Assembly: GCA_943788635.1 (NCBI GenBank) | Contig: CALSRA010000024.1 | Location: forward strand, 50,182-114,181 | DNA length: 64,000 nucleotides | From: an uncultured Alphaproteobacteria bacterium | GTDB lineage: Bacteria > Pseudomonadota > Alphaproteobacteria > UBA8366 > GCA-2717185 | Reading direction: 5' to 3' | Shown: piece by piece, positions 38,387-48,339 of the stretch | Numbering within the stretch: the stretch's first letter is position 1 | Layout of the letters: the number at the start of each line of letters is the position of its first letter | Notes under the pieces: model-generated | Databases searched by the model: none | What the model saw: only the letters and a program-made list of their open reading frames with translations | Told to the model about the DNA's origin: nothing | Position numbers and translations under genes: made by a program

Positions 38387-39481
38387 ATGGGACTGTCGCC
38401 AACATTGTCGATCTACCTCACGCGCCATATGGCATTCTGGCTGCTCAGTGTGTTTGCCGGTATTGCAGCGGTAGTGTTGTTGTTCGATGTCATCGAAATG
38501 TTGCGCCGGTCCGCCAGCAAGGCGGATGTCAGCCTTGCCATTGTTATCCAGATGAGCCTCTACAAACTGCCGCATCTGATCCAGCAGATGCTGCCGTTCT
38601 GCGTATTGTTTGGCTCGACCCTCGCCTTCTGGCGCCTGTCCCGTGCATACGAACTGGTTGTATCGCGCGCCGCAGGGATTTCTGTATGGCAGATACTGGC
38701 ACCCGCAATCGGTGTCGCCTTGACGATTGGCATTGTCCAGGTCACGATTTTCAATCCGGTCGCGTCGATAATGCTGTCCAAATACGAGAAGCTGGAATCG
38801 CAATATCTGAAACGTTCAACCAATCTTCTTTCCGTATCCGATGGCGGTTTATGGTTGCGACAGGCGGACAAGGGTGGCCAATCGGTCATTCATGCAAGCC
38901 GTGTCGCGCAGTCGGACATGTCTCTGCAAAACGTCATCATCTTCCTGTTCGAGGGCGATGACCGCTTTATCGGTCGGATTGATGCAGCAAGCGCGCGTCT
39001 TCAGGAAGGATACTGGGATATCCAGGATGCCTGGATTTCCGCACCGAACAAGGCGACCTATCAGGTCGACAAATACCGGCTGGCGACCGACCTTACTTTG
39101 AACAAAATTCTGGATAGTTTCGCCTCGCCGGAAACACTTTCCTTCTGGGAATTGCCATCCTTCATCGACACTCTGGAAACCGCCGGGTTTTCCGGGCTAC
39201 GCCACAAACTCTACTGGCAGTCGCTACTGGCGAGCCCCATTGTTCTCGCCGCAATGATCCTGATTGCCGCAATCTTTTCATTGCACAGCACGGGACGCAG
39301 CAGCGCATCCCTTTCTATCGCCGGCGCCGCGTTCAGCGGTTTCGTACTCTACTTCCTGTCGGATCTCGTTTACGCCCTCGGCCAGTCCTCCAGCATACCG
39401 ACAATGCTTGCCGCATGGACGCCCGCTGGTGTCAGCACATTGCTGGGGGTCGCCCTGCTGTTTCATTTCGAGGACGGCTGA
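38387..39481 (+). CDS. lptG: LPS export ABC transporter permease LptG
   Basis: Partner of LptF in the LPS exporter. It has 364 residues with the same three-helix, jellyroll, three-helix arrangement; N-terminus LSIYLTRHMAFWLLSVFAG, C-terminal membrane region ILIAAIFSLHSTGRSSASL. The stop codon shares one base with the lptD start (TGATG), so translation is probably coupled. Confidence 0.95.
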   Translation: MGLSPTLSIYLTRHMAFWLLSVFAGIAAVVLLFDVIEMLRRSASKADVSLAIVIQMSLYKLPHLIQQMLPFCVLFGSTLAFWRLSRAYELVVSRAAGISVWQILAPAIGVALTIGIVQVTIFNPVASIMLSKYEKLESQYLKRSTNLLSVSDGGLWLRQADKGGQSVIHASRVAQSDMSLQNVIIFLFEGDDRFIGRIDAASARLQEGYWDIQDAWISAPNKATYQVDKYRLATDLTLNKILDSFASPETLSFWELPSFIDTLETAGFSGLRHKLYWQSLLASPIVLAAMILIAAIFSLHSTGRSSASLSIAGAAFSGFVLYFLSDLVYALGQSSSIPTMLAAWTPAGVSTLLGVALLFHFEDG

Positions 39482-41637
39482 TGGCACGCTTCGCAAACAT
39501 AATCGCTGCGCTCACCGTGGCACTCGTCGTATCCCTGCCGGCAAGCGGCCAGGAAACGGGCCTGCCTGTCCTGATCCAGGCAGATGAAATGACCCAGGAC
39601 CAGGAACTCGGCAATGTTGTCGCCCGGGGAAAAGTGGAAATCACCCAGGGTGAGCGGGTCCTGTTCGCAGATACCGTCAGTTATAATCAGAAAACCAATA
39701 CTGTTACCGCCTCGGGAAACGTCATTCTGCTTGAACCCTCTGGCGATACAATGTTTGCCGAATATGTCGAATTGACAGAGTCGATGCGCGACGGCGTCAT
39801 CCGGCAGATCAAGGTGCTGTTGGCGGACAACAGCCGTTTCGCCGCCAATACCGCCAGCCGGCGAAACGGCACACGCACGACAATGCGCAAGGCCGTCTAT
39901 TCTCCCTGCGCCGTCTGCCAGGACGACCCTGAAAAAGCACCGCTCTGGCAGCTCAAGGCGAATACAATCGTCCATGACAAGACTGCACAGGAAATTCGCT
40001 ACAAGGACGCCTGGATGGAGATTTACGGCATCCCGGTCGCCTACTCGCCATATTTTGCGCATCCGGACCCCAGCGTCGACCGGAAAAGCGGTTTCCTGAC
40101 ACCGTCCTTCGGTTCCAGCGGGAATGTCGGCGCCTTTTTTCAGGCGCCCTATTTCTGGGTCATCGATGATAACAAGGATGCGACCTTCGCGCCCATCTTC
40201 ACACGCGATGAAGGCGTAGTATTCGCTGGCGAGTACCGCCAGCGGTTCAACAGGGGCGAAATCGAATTCTCCGGCAGTCTCGCCGAAGCGGATAGACGGA
40301 TTGGGTCAGCAACGGTCGCTGCTATCCGTGAAGACGAAATCCGGGGTCATATTTTTGGACGCGGGCGATTTGAACTGGACGATACCTGGCGCACCGGGTT
40401 CGACCTGAACCGGACCACAGACCGCAGCTATCTTCGCCGATTCAATTTCTTCGGTTCGCCCGACAACTCCCTGGAATCAAATGCCTTTATCGAAGGATTC
40501 CGGGGACGCAATTACGCCGCAGGCAATGTCTACCTGTACCAGGACCTGCGCAGTGGCCTGCGCCCCAACACGCCGAAAATCGCCCCCCTGCTGGATTTCA
40601 ATCATGTCGGGTTACCGTCCAAGCATGGCGGCAAATATACGGTCGACGCCAGTTTCCGGTCCCTGTACCGCGAAGATACGTCCGACACACAATTGTTATC
40701 ATTGAAATTGGGCTATGACCTGCCCTTCATGGCAGATGCCGGACACATTACAACCTTCCGCGCCACCCTGCAAAACGACCTTTATTACGTCCGTCATAAC
40801 GTCAATCTTCCCGAAGATGACGGTGTTACCGGTCGAATCTTCCCGCAGGTTTCGGCGCATTGGCGCTATCCGTTCGTCCGGGATTCCGGATCAAGCCGTC
40901 AACTTCTGGAACCGGTTGCCGCCGTTATCGTCAGCCCCAATGGTAGTAATCCGCGGAAGATCCCCATTGAAGACAGTGCTGTCGTCGAGATCGACGAAAC
41001 CAATATTCTGAGCGCCGATCGCTTTCCCGGCATTGATCGTGTCGAAAGCGGCCAAAAGGTAATTTACGGTTTGAACATGGGTGTTTTTGGATCCGGAAAC
41101 GGCCAGACGACAGCGTTCATCGGACAGAGCTACCGGCTGCATGCCGACGACGATCTGACCAGACAGGTCGGTATCGAACGTCACCTGTCCAATATAGTCG
41201 GCCGGATCGATATTCGACCGAACCAGTACCTTGATCTGCTGTATCGATTCCGGGCCGAAGACGACAACTTTGGATTCAAGCGAAATGAAGTCGGGTTCAC
41301 CGCTGGCACAGATGCGTTGCGGTTTTCCGGGAATTATCTCTTTATAAACGATGACCCGAATGATGCCGCCTTGGAAGAACGGGAAGAAATCACCCTGTCT
41401 GCGAAGACACAGATCGACGATTACTGGAGCGTTATCGCCCAGACGCAACGAAATCTCCATGAAAATGGCGGAACCATCTTTGCTGGTTTGCGTGTAACCT
41501 ATGAGGATGAATGCTTTATTTTCACGACGGAAGCCGAACGGCGGTTTACCGAGGATGCGGATTTCGGGCAATCGGATTCAGTCGTTTTCAGGCTTTCTTT
41601 CAAGAATCTTGGATCTGTCGCAACGCAGGCCAATTAG
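39481..41637 (+). CDS. lptD: LPS-assembly outer-membrane protein LptD
   Basis: Outer-membrane barrel that places LPS in the outer leaflet. The ATG at 39481 overlaps the lptG stop and gives 718 residues with a signal peptide (LTVALVVSLPASGQ). The N-terminal OstA/LptA-like jellyroll (VLIQADEMTQDQELGNVVARG) leads to the long barrel domain. A CAVC pair near residue 140 (SPCAVCQDDP) and a late lone cysteine (YEDECF) could form the disulfides LptD needs. It is followed by the periplasmic chaperone surA. Confidence 0.94.
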   Translation: MARFANIIAALTVALVVSLPASGQETGLPVLIQADEMTQDQELGNVVARGKVEITQGERVLFADTVSYNQKTNTVTASGNVILLEPSGDTMFAEYVELTESMRDGVIRQIKVLLADNSRFAANTASRRNGTRTTMRKAVYSPCAVCQDDPEKAPLWQLKANTIVHDKTAQEIRYKDAWMEIYGIPVAYSPYFAHPDPSVDRKSGFLTPSFGSSGNVGAFFQAPYFWVIDDNKDATFAPIFTRDEGVVFAGEYRQRFNRGEIEFSGSLAEADRRIGSATVAAIREDEIRGHIFGRGRFELDDTWRTGFDLNRTTDRSYLRRFNFFGSPDNSLESNAFIEGFRGRNYAAGNVYLYQDLRSGLRPNTPKIAPLLDFNHVGLPSKHGGKYTVDASFRSLYREDTSDTQLLSLKLGYDLPFMADAGHITTFRATLQNDLYYVRHNVNLPEDDGVTGRIFPQVSAHWRYPFVRDSGSSRQLLEPVAAVIVSPNGSNPRKIPIEDSAVVEIDETNILSADRFPGIDRVESGQKVIYGLNMGVFGSGNGQTTAFIGQSYRLHADDDLTRQVGIERHLSNIVGRIDIRPNQYLDLLYRFRAEDDNFGFKRNEVGFTAGTDALRFSGNYLFINDDPNDAALEEREEITLSAKTQIDDYWSVIAQTQRNLHENGGTIFAGLRVTYEDECFIFTTEAERRFTEDADFGQSDSVVFRLSFKNLGSVATQAN

Positions 41638-41638
41638 A

Positions 41639-42943
41639 ATGAAGACCCTTATGAACAACATCCTCAGCCTCAAGGTACGTCGCGTCGCCATGATATTCGC
41701 GACGGTCGTCATCCTGTCGGCAACACTCCAGCAGCCCGTTTTGGCGCAAGGCGTCCTCCGGATCGCTGCTGTCGTCAACGACCGCGTCATTTCCGCGCTG
41801 GACGTAGTGGAGCGCATGAAGTTCATCATGTTCTCAACCGGCATCCCCAACACACCGGAAAACCAGCGTCGGATTTCGCAGCAGGTCCTGCGCAGTCTGG
41901 TCGACGAAGAGATGCAGTTGCAGGAAACCGAACGGCTGGGTATCCGGGTCGTCGCCGCCGATATCGACAAGGCCATGCGAACCCTGGAAGAGCGGAACAA
42001 GATGAGGCCCGGCGAGTTGCAGACCCTTTTGCAGCGCCGCGGCATTTCCGTTGCAACCCTGCGTCGGAAAATGGAGGCGGAAATTTCATGGGGTCGCACC
42101 GTGGGACGCCGCTTGCGGCGCGAAGCGAGAATTAGCGACGATGCCATCGATGATGAATTGCAGCGCATCGAAGCCCTGCTGAACCAGCCCCAATTCCGTG
42201 TATCCGAAATCCTCCTGAACATTGATGATCCCGATCAGGAACAGCAGATCCGGCAAAGCGCCCAACGCCTGGCCGACCAATCGCGCAACGGATCAAATTT
42301 CGCGGCACTCGCCCGGTCATTCTCCCAGAGCACGACAGCGTCTGTCGGCGGCGACCTCGGCTGGATTCAGTCGGGCCTGCTGAGCAGCGAACTGGATGAC
42401 GCCCTGCAATCGATGAAAAAAGGTGATATAGCCGGGCCGATACGCAGCGTTGCAGGGTTTCACGTGATCTACCTGCGCGACAAAAGGCAGGCTTCCACCA
42501 CAAATATTGGCGATACAGTCCTCGATCTGCGGCAAATCGTTTTCAACCTTGCCCGCGGGGCCTCGTCTGCTGAAACCAGCACACAGATCGCAGCAGCCAA
42601 ACAGATCAGCGCAACGATCGCCGGATGTGCGGACCTGCCAGCCGCGATCGAAGCGGTCGGTACACCGCAAAGCGGCAGTCTCGGCAAGATCAAACTGGCC
42701 GATCTTCCCGCGGAAATTCGCAACGCCGTCCGTGACCTCAAAACCGGTCAGGTGAGTGAGCCTGTCGTTACCGCTGCCGGCCCGGTAATACTGTTCGTTC
42801 CCTGCGAACGCATTGAACCCAAGTCGAACATACCGGGACGCGATCAGATCCGCGACCAGCTGACCAACAAGCGCTTCGAACTGCTTTCACGGCAGTATTT
42901 ACGGGATCTGCGGCGCACCGCCTATGTCGACCTTCGGGGATAA
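41639..42943 (+). CDS. surA: Periplasmic chaperone / peptidyl-prolyl isomerase SurA
   Basis: Helps outer-membrane proteins such as LptD fold. The ATG at 41639 lies one base after the lptD stop. The 434-residue protein has a signal peptide (VVILSATLQQPVLAQG), an N-terminal SurA domain starting IAAVVNDRVISALDVVERMK, one clear parvulin domain (FRVSEILLNI to GFHVIYLRDKR, with GGDLGWIQSG) near residues 190-285, and a C-terminal part that resembles a reduced second parvulin domain. Confidence 0.93.
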   Translation: MKTLMNNILSLKVRRVAMIFATVVILSATLQQPVLAQGVLRIAAVVNDRVISALDVVERMKFIMFSTGIPNTPENQRRISQQVLRSLVDEEMQLQETERLGIRVVAADIDKAMRTLEERNKMRPGELQTLLQRRGISVATLRRKMEAEISWGRTVGRRLRREARISDDAIDDELQRIEALLNQPQFRVSEILLNIDDPDQEQQIRQSAQRLADQSRNGSNFAALARSFSQSTTASVGGDLGWIQSGLLSSELDDALQSMKKGDIAGPIRSVAGFHVIYLRDKRQASTTNIGDTVLDLRQIVFNLARGASSAETSTQIAAAKQISATIAGCADLPAAIEAVGTPQSGSLGKIKLADLPAEIRNAVRDLKTGQVSEPVVTAAGPVILFVPCERIEPKSNIPGRDQIRDQLTNKRFELLSRQYLRDLRRTAYVDLRG

Positions 42944-42947
42944 CATA

Positions 42948-43979
42948 GTGCAGCCTCTTCCTCTCGCCCTGACCATGGGGGAGCCCGCGGGCATCGGTGG
43001 CGAAGTTGCCCTGAAGGCCTGGCTGGCGCGTGAACAATCCAACGTGCCGCCATTTTTCCTGATTGACGATATCGATCGCCTCACCGCGCTGGCGGCAAAA
43101 CTCGATTGGCCTGTCAAACTTTCCACCATTCCCACACCGGAAGAAGCAATCGCACATTTCGGGACGGCACTGCCTGTCCTTTCCCGTCCACTAAGCAGCC
43201 GCCCCATACCGGGAACACCTGACCCCGCCAATGCCCCCGCAGTGATTTCCGCCATCGACGAAGCGGTCAAGCTGGTGACCATGGGCGCCGCCGCCGCAGT
43301 TGTTACCAATCCGATTCACAAGCTGACCCTGACACAGGCCGGCTTCCCGCATAACGGCCATACCGAATATCTGGCGGAACTCGCCGGCGGCGGCGCGCGC
43401 GCCGTAATGATGCTTGCCTGTGACTCCCTGCGGGTTGTTCCGCTTAGCGTTCATGTAGGACTGCGTGATTCCATCGCCGCGGTAACCGAGGAAGCGATCA
43501 TCGAGATCGTGACGATTACAGCCGCCGCCCTGACACGGGATTTCGGTATCACCAATCCGCATATCGTCGTCGCCGGCCTGAACCCGCACGCTGGCGAAGG
43601 GGGAACCATGGGCTGCGAAGACCTGGAAATCGTTACGCCAGCCGTTGAGAAGCTCAAAAAAACCGGTCTTTCAGTCCGAGGACCGGCGCCATCCGACACC
43701 CTGTTTCATGAACGCGCGAGAGACGGTTACGACGCAGCAGTCTGCATGTATCACGATCAGGCCCTGATACCGGTCAAGACCATCGATTTCTATTCTTCGG
43801 TAAACATAACGCTGGGTCTGCCGTTCGTTCGAACATCGCCGGACCATGGCACGGCATTCGAAATTGCCGGAACCGGCATCGCCGATGAGCGGAGCCTGGT
43901 CGCGGCGCTGAAATCCGCAGCATCAATCGCGAGACGCCGTCAGGCACACGGCCCGGCTGTCGTTAGCGGCCGTGCCTGA
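42948..43979 (+). CDS. pdxA: 4-hydroxythreonine-4-phosphate dehydrogenase
   Basis: NAD-dependent enzyme of pyridoxal-5-phosphate synthesis. I chose the GTG at 42948, preceded by GGGGAT, which places TMGEPAGIG near residue 10 as in the family; an ATG at 42924 inside the surA end would add eight residues. Metal-binding and substrate motifs are present: AAVVTNPIHK, NPHAGEGGTMG, CMYHDQALIP and RTSPDHGTAFEIAG. The C-terminus overlaps the rsmA start by eight bases. Confidence 0.94.
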   Translation: MQPLPLALTMGEPAGIGGEVALKAWLAREQSNVPPFFLIDDIDRLTALAAKLDWPVKLSTIPTPEEAIAHFGTALPVLSRPLSSRPIPGTPDPANAPAVISAIDEAVKLVTMGAAAAVVTNPIHKLTLTQAGFPHNGHTEYLAELAGGGARAVMMLACDSLRVVPLSVHVGLRDSIAAVTEEAIIEIVTITAAALTRDFGITNPHIVVAGLNPHAGEGGTMGCEDLEIVTPAVEKLKKTGLSVRGPAPSDTLFHERARDGYDAAVCMYHDQALIPVKTIDFYSSVNITLGLPFVRTSPDHGTAFEIAGTGIADERSLVAALKSAASIARRRQAHGPAVVSGRA

Positions 43980-44841
43980 TTCCGTACCCGACGCCATTGC
44001 GGCACTACCGCCCCTGCGGCAGGTTATTGCCGATTATGGCCTCGCGGCACAAAAATCGCTCGGCCAGCACTTCCTGCTCGATCTCAACCTCACGGGCAGA
44101 ATTGCACGGTCGGCGGGCGACCTGTCGATCGGCACGGTCATCGAAGTGGGACCCGGTCCCGGCGGACTGACCCGGGCCTTACTGATTGCAGGCGCACGGC
44201 ATGTGATCGCCATTGAACGCGACACGCGCTGCACGGACGCGCTGGGTTCCCTCACTGTTGCCGCAGGCGGCAGGCTGGAAGTTATTGAAGCCGATGCGCG
44301 CACGCTCGACTACGGCAAACTGGGCGAAGCGCCACGTCGCATCGTATCAAACCTGCCCTATAATGTCGGAACACCGCTGCTGATCGGTTGGCTGACCAAC
44401 GCCGACGCCATCGACAGCATGACGCTGATGTTCCAGCGCGAAGTCGCCGACAGGATTGTCGCCAACACGGGCGACCCGTCCTATGGCCGATTATCCGTCC
44501 TCACCAACTGGCGGTGCCGAACCACGAAACTGTTCGATCTTCCCGCCCGGGCTTTTACCCCGCCGCCCAAGGTGGACTCGGCCATTGTGTCGCTTGTGCC
44601 CTATACAGAACTGCCGCATCCGGCGAACCAGAAGGCGCTGGAAGCCGTGACCGCCGCAGCATTTGGACAACGCCGCAAAATGCTGCGTGCCGCGTTAAAA
44701 ACCCTCGTTCCCGATCCTGTCGCATTGCTCGAAAGTGTTGGTATCGCACCGACTGCCCGGGCCGAAACCGTGGATGTTGCCGGGTTCGCGGCACTGGCAC
44801 GGGCTTATGAGGCGCTTAACCTCCCTGCCGAAGCCCCTTGA
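43972..44841 (+). CDS. rsmA: 16S rRNA dimethyladenosine transferase
   Basis: Dimethylates two adjacent adenosines in helix 45 of 16S rRNA late in 30S assembly (also called KsgA). Starts at a GTG within the end of pdxA. It has 289 residues; the SAM-binding GPGPGGLTRALL motif near residue 58 and the NLPYNVGTPLL catalytic motif near 125 are intact. Its 3' end overlaps the convergent gmk gene by 26 bases. Confidence 0.95.
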   Translation: MPDSVPDAIAALPPLRQVIADYGLAAQKSLGQHFLLDLNLTGRIARSAGDLSIGTVIEVGPGPGGLTRALLIAGARHVIAIERDTRCTDALGSLTVAAGGRLEVIEADARTLDYGKLGEAPRRIVSNLPYNVGTPLLIGWLTNADAIDSMTLMFQREVADRIVANTGDPSYGRLSVLTNWRCRTTKLFDLPARAFTPPPKVDSAIVSLVPYTELPHPANQKALEAVTAAAFGQRRKMLRAALKTLVPDPVALLESVGIAPTARAETVDVAGFAALARAYEALNLPAEAP

Positions 44842-45460
44842 CGAATTCACCAAGGCCGATCTGACGATCGCGCCGTAACCGTTCCGCCTTGAGAATAGCG
44901 TGCGCCTCAGCGACGCTGTCTTCGACGTTATTGTTGATGATGATGTAGTCATATTCAGCGTAATGCGTCATTTCATCCGAAGCTTTCGCCATCCTTGACG
45001 CAACCACTCTGGCGCTATCCTGTGCCCGAGTCGTCAAGCGCCGTTCGAGTTCCCGCATCGACGGCGGCAGAATGAAGACACTGACCAGGTCATCCCGGGC
45101 TTGTTCCGCCACCTGCTGCGTCCCCTGCCAGTCGATATCGAACAGAACATCCCGCCCCTGCGCCAATAGCGCTTCCACCGGTGCCGCGGGTGTTCCGTAA
45201 TAATTGTCGAACACCTTGGCGTATTCGAGAAACTCACGCCGGTTCACCATCAGGTTGAAACTTGTGACATCCATAAATTCATAGTCGACACCGTCGCGTT
45301 CACCGGGGCGCTTTGGACGCGTGGTTGCCGAAACAGACATGGTAATCGCTTCATCCTGCGCCAGGATTTCGCGCGAAATCGTGGTTTTTCCCGCACCGGA
45401 GGGCGAGGACAACACAAACATCAGGCCGCGCCGGCGCACGGCGTACGGATCGTCATTCAA
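44816..45460 (-). CDS. gmk: Guanylate kinase
   Basis: Phosphorylates GMP to GDP. It has 214 residues with the P-loop SSPSGAGKTT near residue 19, GMP-binding TTRPKRPGERDGVDY near 42 and the FDIDWQGTQQV motif. The last eight or so codons overlap rsmA on the other strand. It follows yicC by six bases, a conserved pair. Confidence 0.96.
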   Translation of the reverse strand: MNDDPYAVRRRGLMFVLSSPSGAGKTTISREILAQDEAITMSVSATTRPKRPGERDGVDYEFMDVTSFNLMVNRREFLEYAKVFDNYYGTPAAPVEALLAQGRDVLFDIDWQGTQQVAEQARDDLVSVFILPPSMRELERRLTTRAQDSARVVASRMAKASDEMTHYAEYDYIIINNNVEDSVAEAHAILKAERLRRDRQIGLGEFVKGLRQGG

Positions 45461-45466
45461 CGGTAT

Positions 45467-46339
45467 TCACTCCACATTCTGGACTTGTTCGCGTAACTGA
45501 TCGATGACCGCCTTGAGTTCCAGCCCGACCCGGGTCATCGCAACATCATTCGACTTGGAACACAGCGTATTGGCTTCGCGGTTGAATTCCTGACACAGGA
45601 AATCAAGCCGCCGGCCAATTGCGACACTCTCGCCAAGCAACTCGCGCGCCTGCGCGATATGCGCCTTCAGGCGATCGATTTCCTCCAGCACATCCCCCTT
45701 GACCGCCAGCAGCGCCAATTCCTGGGCGAGCCGGTCCTCGGGCACTGCCGTGGTTGTTTCCAGCAGGGCAGCAACCTGCCCCGCCAAACGCTCTTTCGCC
45801 GTTTCCTGCCGTGTATTGGCGGCAACCTCCGCAGCGACAACCAGCGCTTCGATTTCCGCCAAGCGCGATTCCAGTACAATCTGCAGCTTGCGGCCTTCAT
45901 CCCCACGCGCAGCCCGTAGCGATTCCAACGCCGCGGTAAACGTTTCCAGGAATGCCGCGCGCCGCGCCTTGTCCGCCGCTTCATCGACGACAGCCTCCCG
46001 GGGCTCGACAACGCCGCGAACGCCGAAAAGCGCTTCGACATGCGGTGTTTCATGCCCGAGTTCACGCGAAACGTCGATCAGGTGCTGCAAAAATTCACGA
46101 TTGACCTGCAACGGGTTTTCGCCGCCATTGCGCTGCAGGGTCAGGGACGCGTTAATCGACCCCCGCTTGAAAATACCGGCGATGGCAGCGCGTGCTGCCA
46201 GTTCCACATCATCATTTCCCGACGGCAACCTGATACGGATATCCAGCCCTTTGGAATTGACGCTCTTTACTTCCCAAACCCAGGCGGCATCGCCCAATTC
46301 GCCCTGTTCGCGCGCGAAACCTGTCATCGATGCGATCAC
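45467..46339 (-). CDS. yicC: YicC family protein (stress-linked endoribonuclease family)
   Basis: YicC proteins are a conserved family with RNase activity reported in E. coli. The 290-residue protein begins MIASMTGFAREQGE and ends with the DUF1732 C-terminal domain (DFLCQEFNREANTLCSKSND, ELKAVIDQLREQVQNVE). Upstream of gmk on the minus strand and divergent from rpsF. Confidence 0.92.
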   Translation of the reverse strand: MIASMTGFAREQGELGDAAWVWEVKSVNSKGLDIRIRLPSGNDDVELAARAAIAGIFKRGSINASLTLQRNGGENPLQVNREFLQHLIDVSRELGHETPHVEALFGVRGVVEPREAVVDEAADKARRAAFLETFTAALESLRAARGDEGRKLQIVLESRLAEIEALVVAAEVAANTRQETAKERLAGQVAALLETTTAVPEDRLAQELALLAVKGDVLEEIDRLKAHIAQARELLGESVAIGRRLDFLCQEFNREANTLCSKSNDVAMTRVGLELKAVIDQLREQVQNVE

Positions 46340-46519
46340 TCACACTATCCTTTTCTGCAATGTCCTGAGCCGCTTTTACGACGACAATACTATATCCGGT
46401 AGTGTGAATTCACACCACGCATAGCGCCGGGCTTCGTCAATAAAGACACGAGCTGCCGAAACCCGCAGAATACTCCTGAAAAACAGTCCGAATTTCCTTT
46501 TACGTCGCGGCGGAATGTG

Positions 46520-46525
46520 TATAGT
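46520..46525 (+). promoter_or_regulatory. Candidate -10 element for the rpsF operon
   Basis: TATAGT, five of six bases of the consensus; the -35 region is weak. A start near 46531 would give a leader of about 108 bases before the rpsF ATG. Confidence 0.4.
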
Positions 46526-46530
46526 GCGCG

Positions 46531-46638
46531 CCTTCCGAAAGGAACACTCCTTGCCGGCGACATTGTGTTGCCGGCTATGGCCCGGGCCGTTCCCCATATT
46601 TGGTGACGCCGGGTCGCACCAGCCACAAGGAGTACGCA
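46531..46638 (+). promoter_or_regulatory. rpsF leader with strong hairpin, possible S6:S18 autoregulatory motif
   Basis: The leader contains GCCGGC, a G.U pair and ACA paired with the matching sequence around a TTG loop at 46553-46575, then a GGCCCGGGCC palindrome at 46578-46588 and a GGAG ribosome site. In many bacteria the rpsF leader binds the S6:S18 complex through a CCG-containing bulge. The fold here is suggestive but the conserved bulge is not proved. Confidence 0.4.
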
Positions 46639-47127
46639 ATGTCGTACTACGAAACCGTCTTCATTTGCCGCCAGGATATCTCGTCGACCCAGGTCGATAC
46701 GATTACGGATGCCATGGCGGAACTCATTACCAATGACGGGGGCAAGATTTCCCGTCGCGAATACTGGGGCCTCAAAAGCATGGCCTACAGGATCAAGAAG
46801 AACAAAAAAGGCCATTACATTCTGCTCAATTTCGAAGCACCCTCCACGACCGTGCGGGAAATGGAGCGTCTGATGGGCATTAACGAGGACGTTCTGCGCG
46901 TCATGACGTTGCGGACCGATGACCTGCCCGAAGAAGCTTCTGTCGTTATGGCAAGCCGCAACGAACGCGGCGGACGTTACGGGCGGGATCGTCCGCGGGA
47001 AGAACGCAGCGATTCCAAACCCGCTTCAGATGCCCCGGCCGCACCTGCGCCAGCCGCGCCGGCTGCTGCTGCCGCGCCCGCGACAACGGACGCACCAAGC
47101 AACGCAAGTGAGGGAGATCAGGCATGA
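46639..47127 (+). CDS. rpsF: 30S ribosomal protein S6
   Basis: Small-subunit protein that pairs with S18. The ATG at 46639, after AAGGAG, gives 162 residues: the S6 domain (1-100, [15 protein letters not shown] to MTLRTDDL) and a C-terminal tail rich in Ala, Pro and charged residues, longer than in E. coli. Its stop overlaps the rpsR start (ATGA). Confidence 0.97.
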   Translation: MSYYETVFICRQDISSTQVDTITDAMAELITNDGGKISRREYWGLKSMAYRIKKNKKGHYILLNFEAPSTTVREMERLMGINEDVLRVMTLRTDDLPEEASVVMASRNERGGRYGRDRPREERSDSKPASDAPAAPAPAAPAAAAAPATTDAPSNASEGDQA

Positions 47128-47387
47128 GCGAAGAACGATCAGCAGGCGGTGGTGCCGGTGGCGGACGCCGCCCTTTCTTCCGTCGTCGGAAATCCTGCCC
47201 GTTCAGCGGACAGAATGCGCCGGTCATCGACTACAAGGACGTAAGGTTGCTGCAGCGGTTCATTTCCGAACGCGGCAAAATCGTCCCGAGCCGTATCACG
47301 GCGGTATCCGGTAAAAAGCAGCGTCAACTTGACCGCGCCATCAAGCGCGCGCGTTATCTCGGCCTGCTCCCCTACGTCATCCACTAA
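47124..47387 (+). CDS. rpsR: 30S ribosomal protein S18
   Basis: Binds with S6 to the 30S platform. It has 87 residues with the core [20 protein letters not shown] stretch and [18 protein letters not shown] at the end. A Cys (KSCPFSG) in the N-terminal region is the usual zinc-type remnant. The start overlaps the rpsF stop by four bases. Confidence 0.97.
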   Translation: MSEERSAGGGAGGGRRPFFRRRKSCPFSGQNAPVIDYKDVRLLQRFISERGKIVPSRITAVSGKKQRQLDRAIKRARYLGLLPYVIH

Positions 47388-47402
47388 GACAGGGACGGCA
47401 AC

Positions 47403-48317
47403 ATGTCCCGCTATTGGCTGGCAGCGATCGGCGGCGGCTTTGCCTGCGCGTTGATCTATTCGCTGACGGGCGTTGGTTCGTTCGGCGGCGTGCTGCTTGC
47501 CTATTTTGCGCCTTTGCCACTGTATCTGGTCGGCCTGAGTTTCGGGCTGACGGCAGGAACAGTGGCGGGTGCAGTGGCAACCGTCACCATGGCCCTGCTG
47601 GGCGGGGTCATGAGCGCGGGCATATTCCTTCTGGTCAACGCCCTGCCGACATTGGTCGTTATCCGGCAGGCACTGCTGTCCCGGTATGATAACAACGGAA
47701 CCACGTTCTGGTATCCGGCTGGCAGACTGATCATCAGTATCACTGTTATGGGAGTCGTATTGTATACGATTGCCGCAATAATGCTGAGCGCTCGGCCGGA
47801 AGGGTTTCAGGGATCGGTAGAAGCATTTGTCACGCAGTTGGCGGAACAGATGGTTCCGCTGGAAGCAGCAGACAAGCGTCCTGGTATCGTCGCCATGGTT
47901 GCGCCCATTCTACCAGGATTCGTCGTGATTTCCTGGTTGGTCATGGTCATCGTGAATGCAGCGCTGGCACAAGGACTGCTGGTTCGCTTCAACCGTAACA
48001 AACGGTCATCCCCTGATATCACGACGATGACTTTTCCAGGCTGGTTTCCGGTCGTCGCGGCCATCGTGGCACTTGCCGGTCTCGTTCTGCCTGGAACGTT
48101 GGGATATTACGGGGGCAACCTGACGGCGATCCTGATCATGCCGTTTTTCTTCATGGGGCTGGCAGTCGTTCACGCGATCTGCCGGAAAAGATCTACCGGA
48201 GCATTTCTGCTCGTGTTTTTTTATGGACTGCTGATCATATTCGGCTGGCTGGCTGTCGTAGTCGCCATGCTGGGACTGGTTGAGCAGTGGGCGGAGTTAC
48301 GGCGTCGATTCGCCTGA
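47403..48317 (+). CDS. DUF2232 membrane protein
   Basis: Unknown function. 304 residues with about eight hydrophobic segments and little soluble sequence, as in the YybS-like DUF2232 family, which regularly stands between rpsR and rplI in alphaproteobacteria. It starts 15 bases after rpsR and ends 22 bases before rplI, so it is expressed with ribosomal proteins; why is not known. Confidence 0.85.
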   Translation: MSRYWLAAIGGGFACALIYSLTGVGSFGGVLLAYFAPLPLYLVGLSFGLTAGTVAGAVATVTMALLGGVMSAGIFLLVNALPTLVVIRQALLSRYDNNGTTFWYPAGRLIISITVMGVVLYTIAAIMLSARPEGFQGSVEAFVTQLAEQMVPLEAADKRPGIVAMVAPILPGFVVISWLVMVIVNAALAQGLLVRFNRNKRSSPDITTMTFPGWFPVVAAIVALAGLVLPGTLGYYGGNLTAILIMPFFFMGLAVVHAICRKRSTGAFLLVFFYGLLIIFGWLAVVVAMLGLVEQWAELRRRFA

Positions 48318-48339
48318 CCCGTTATTGCTGGAGGTTACT

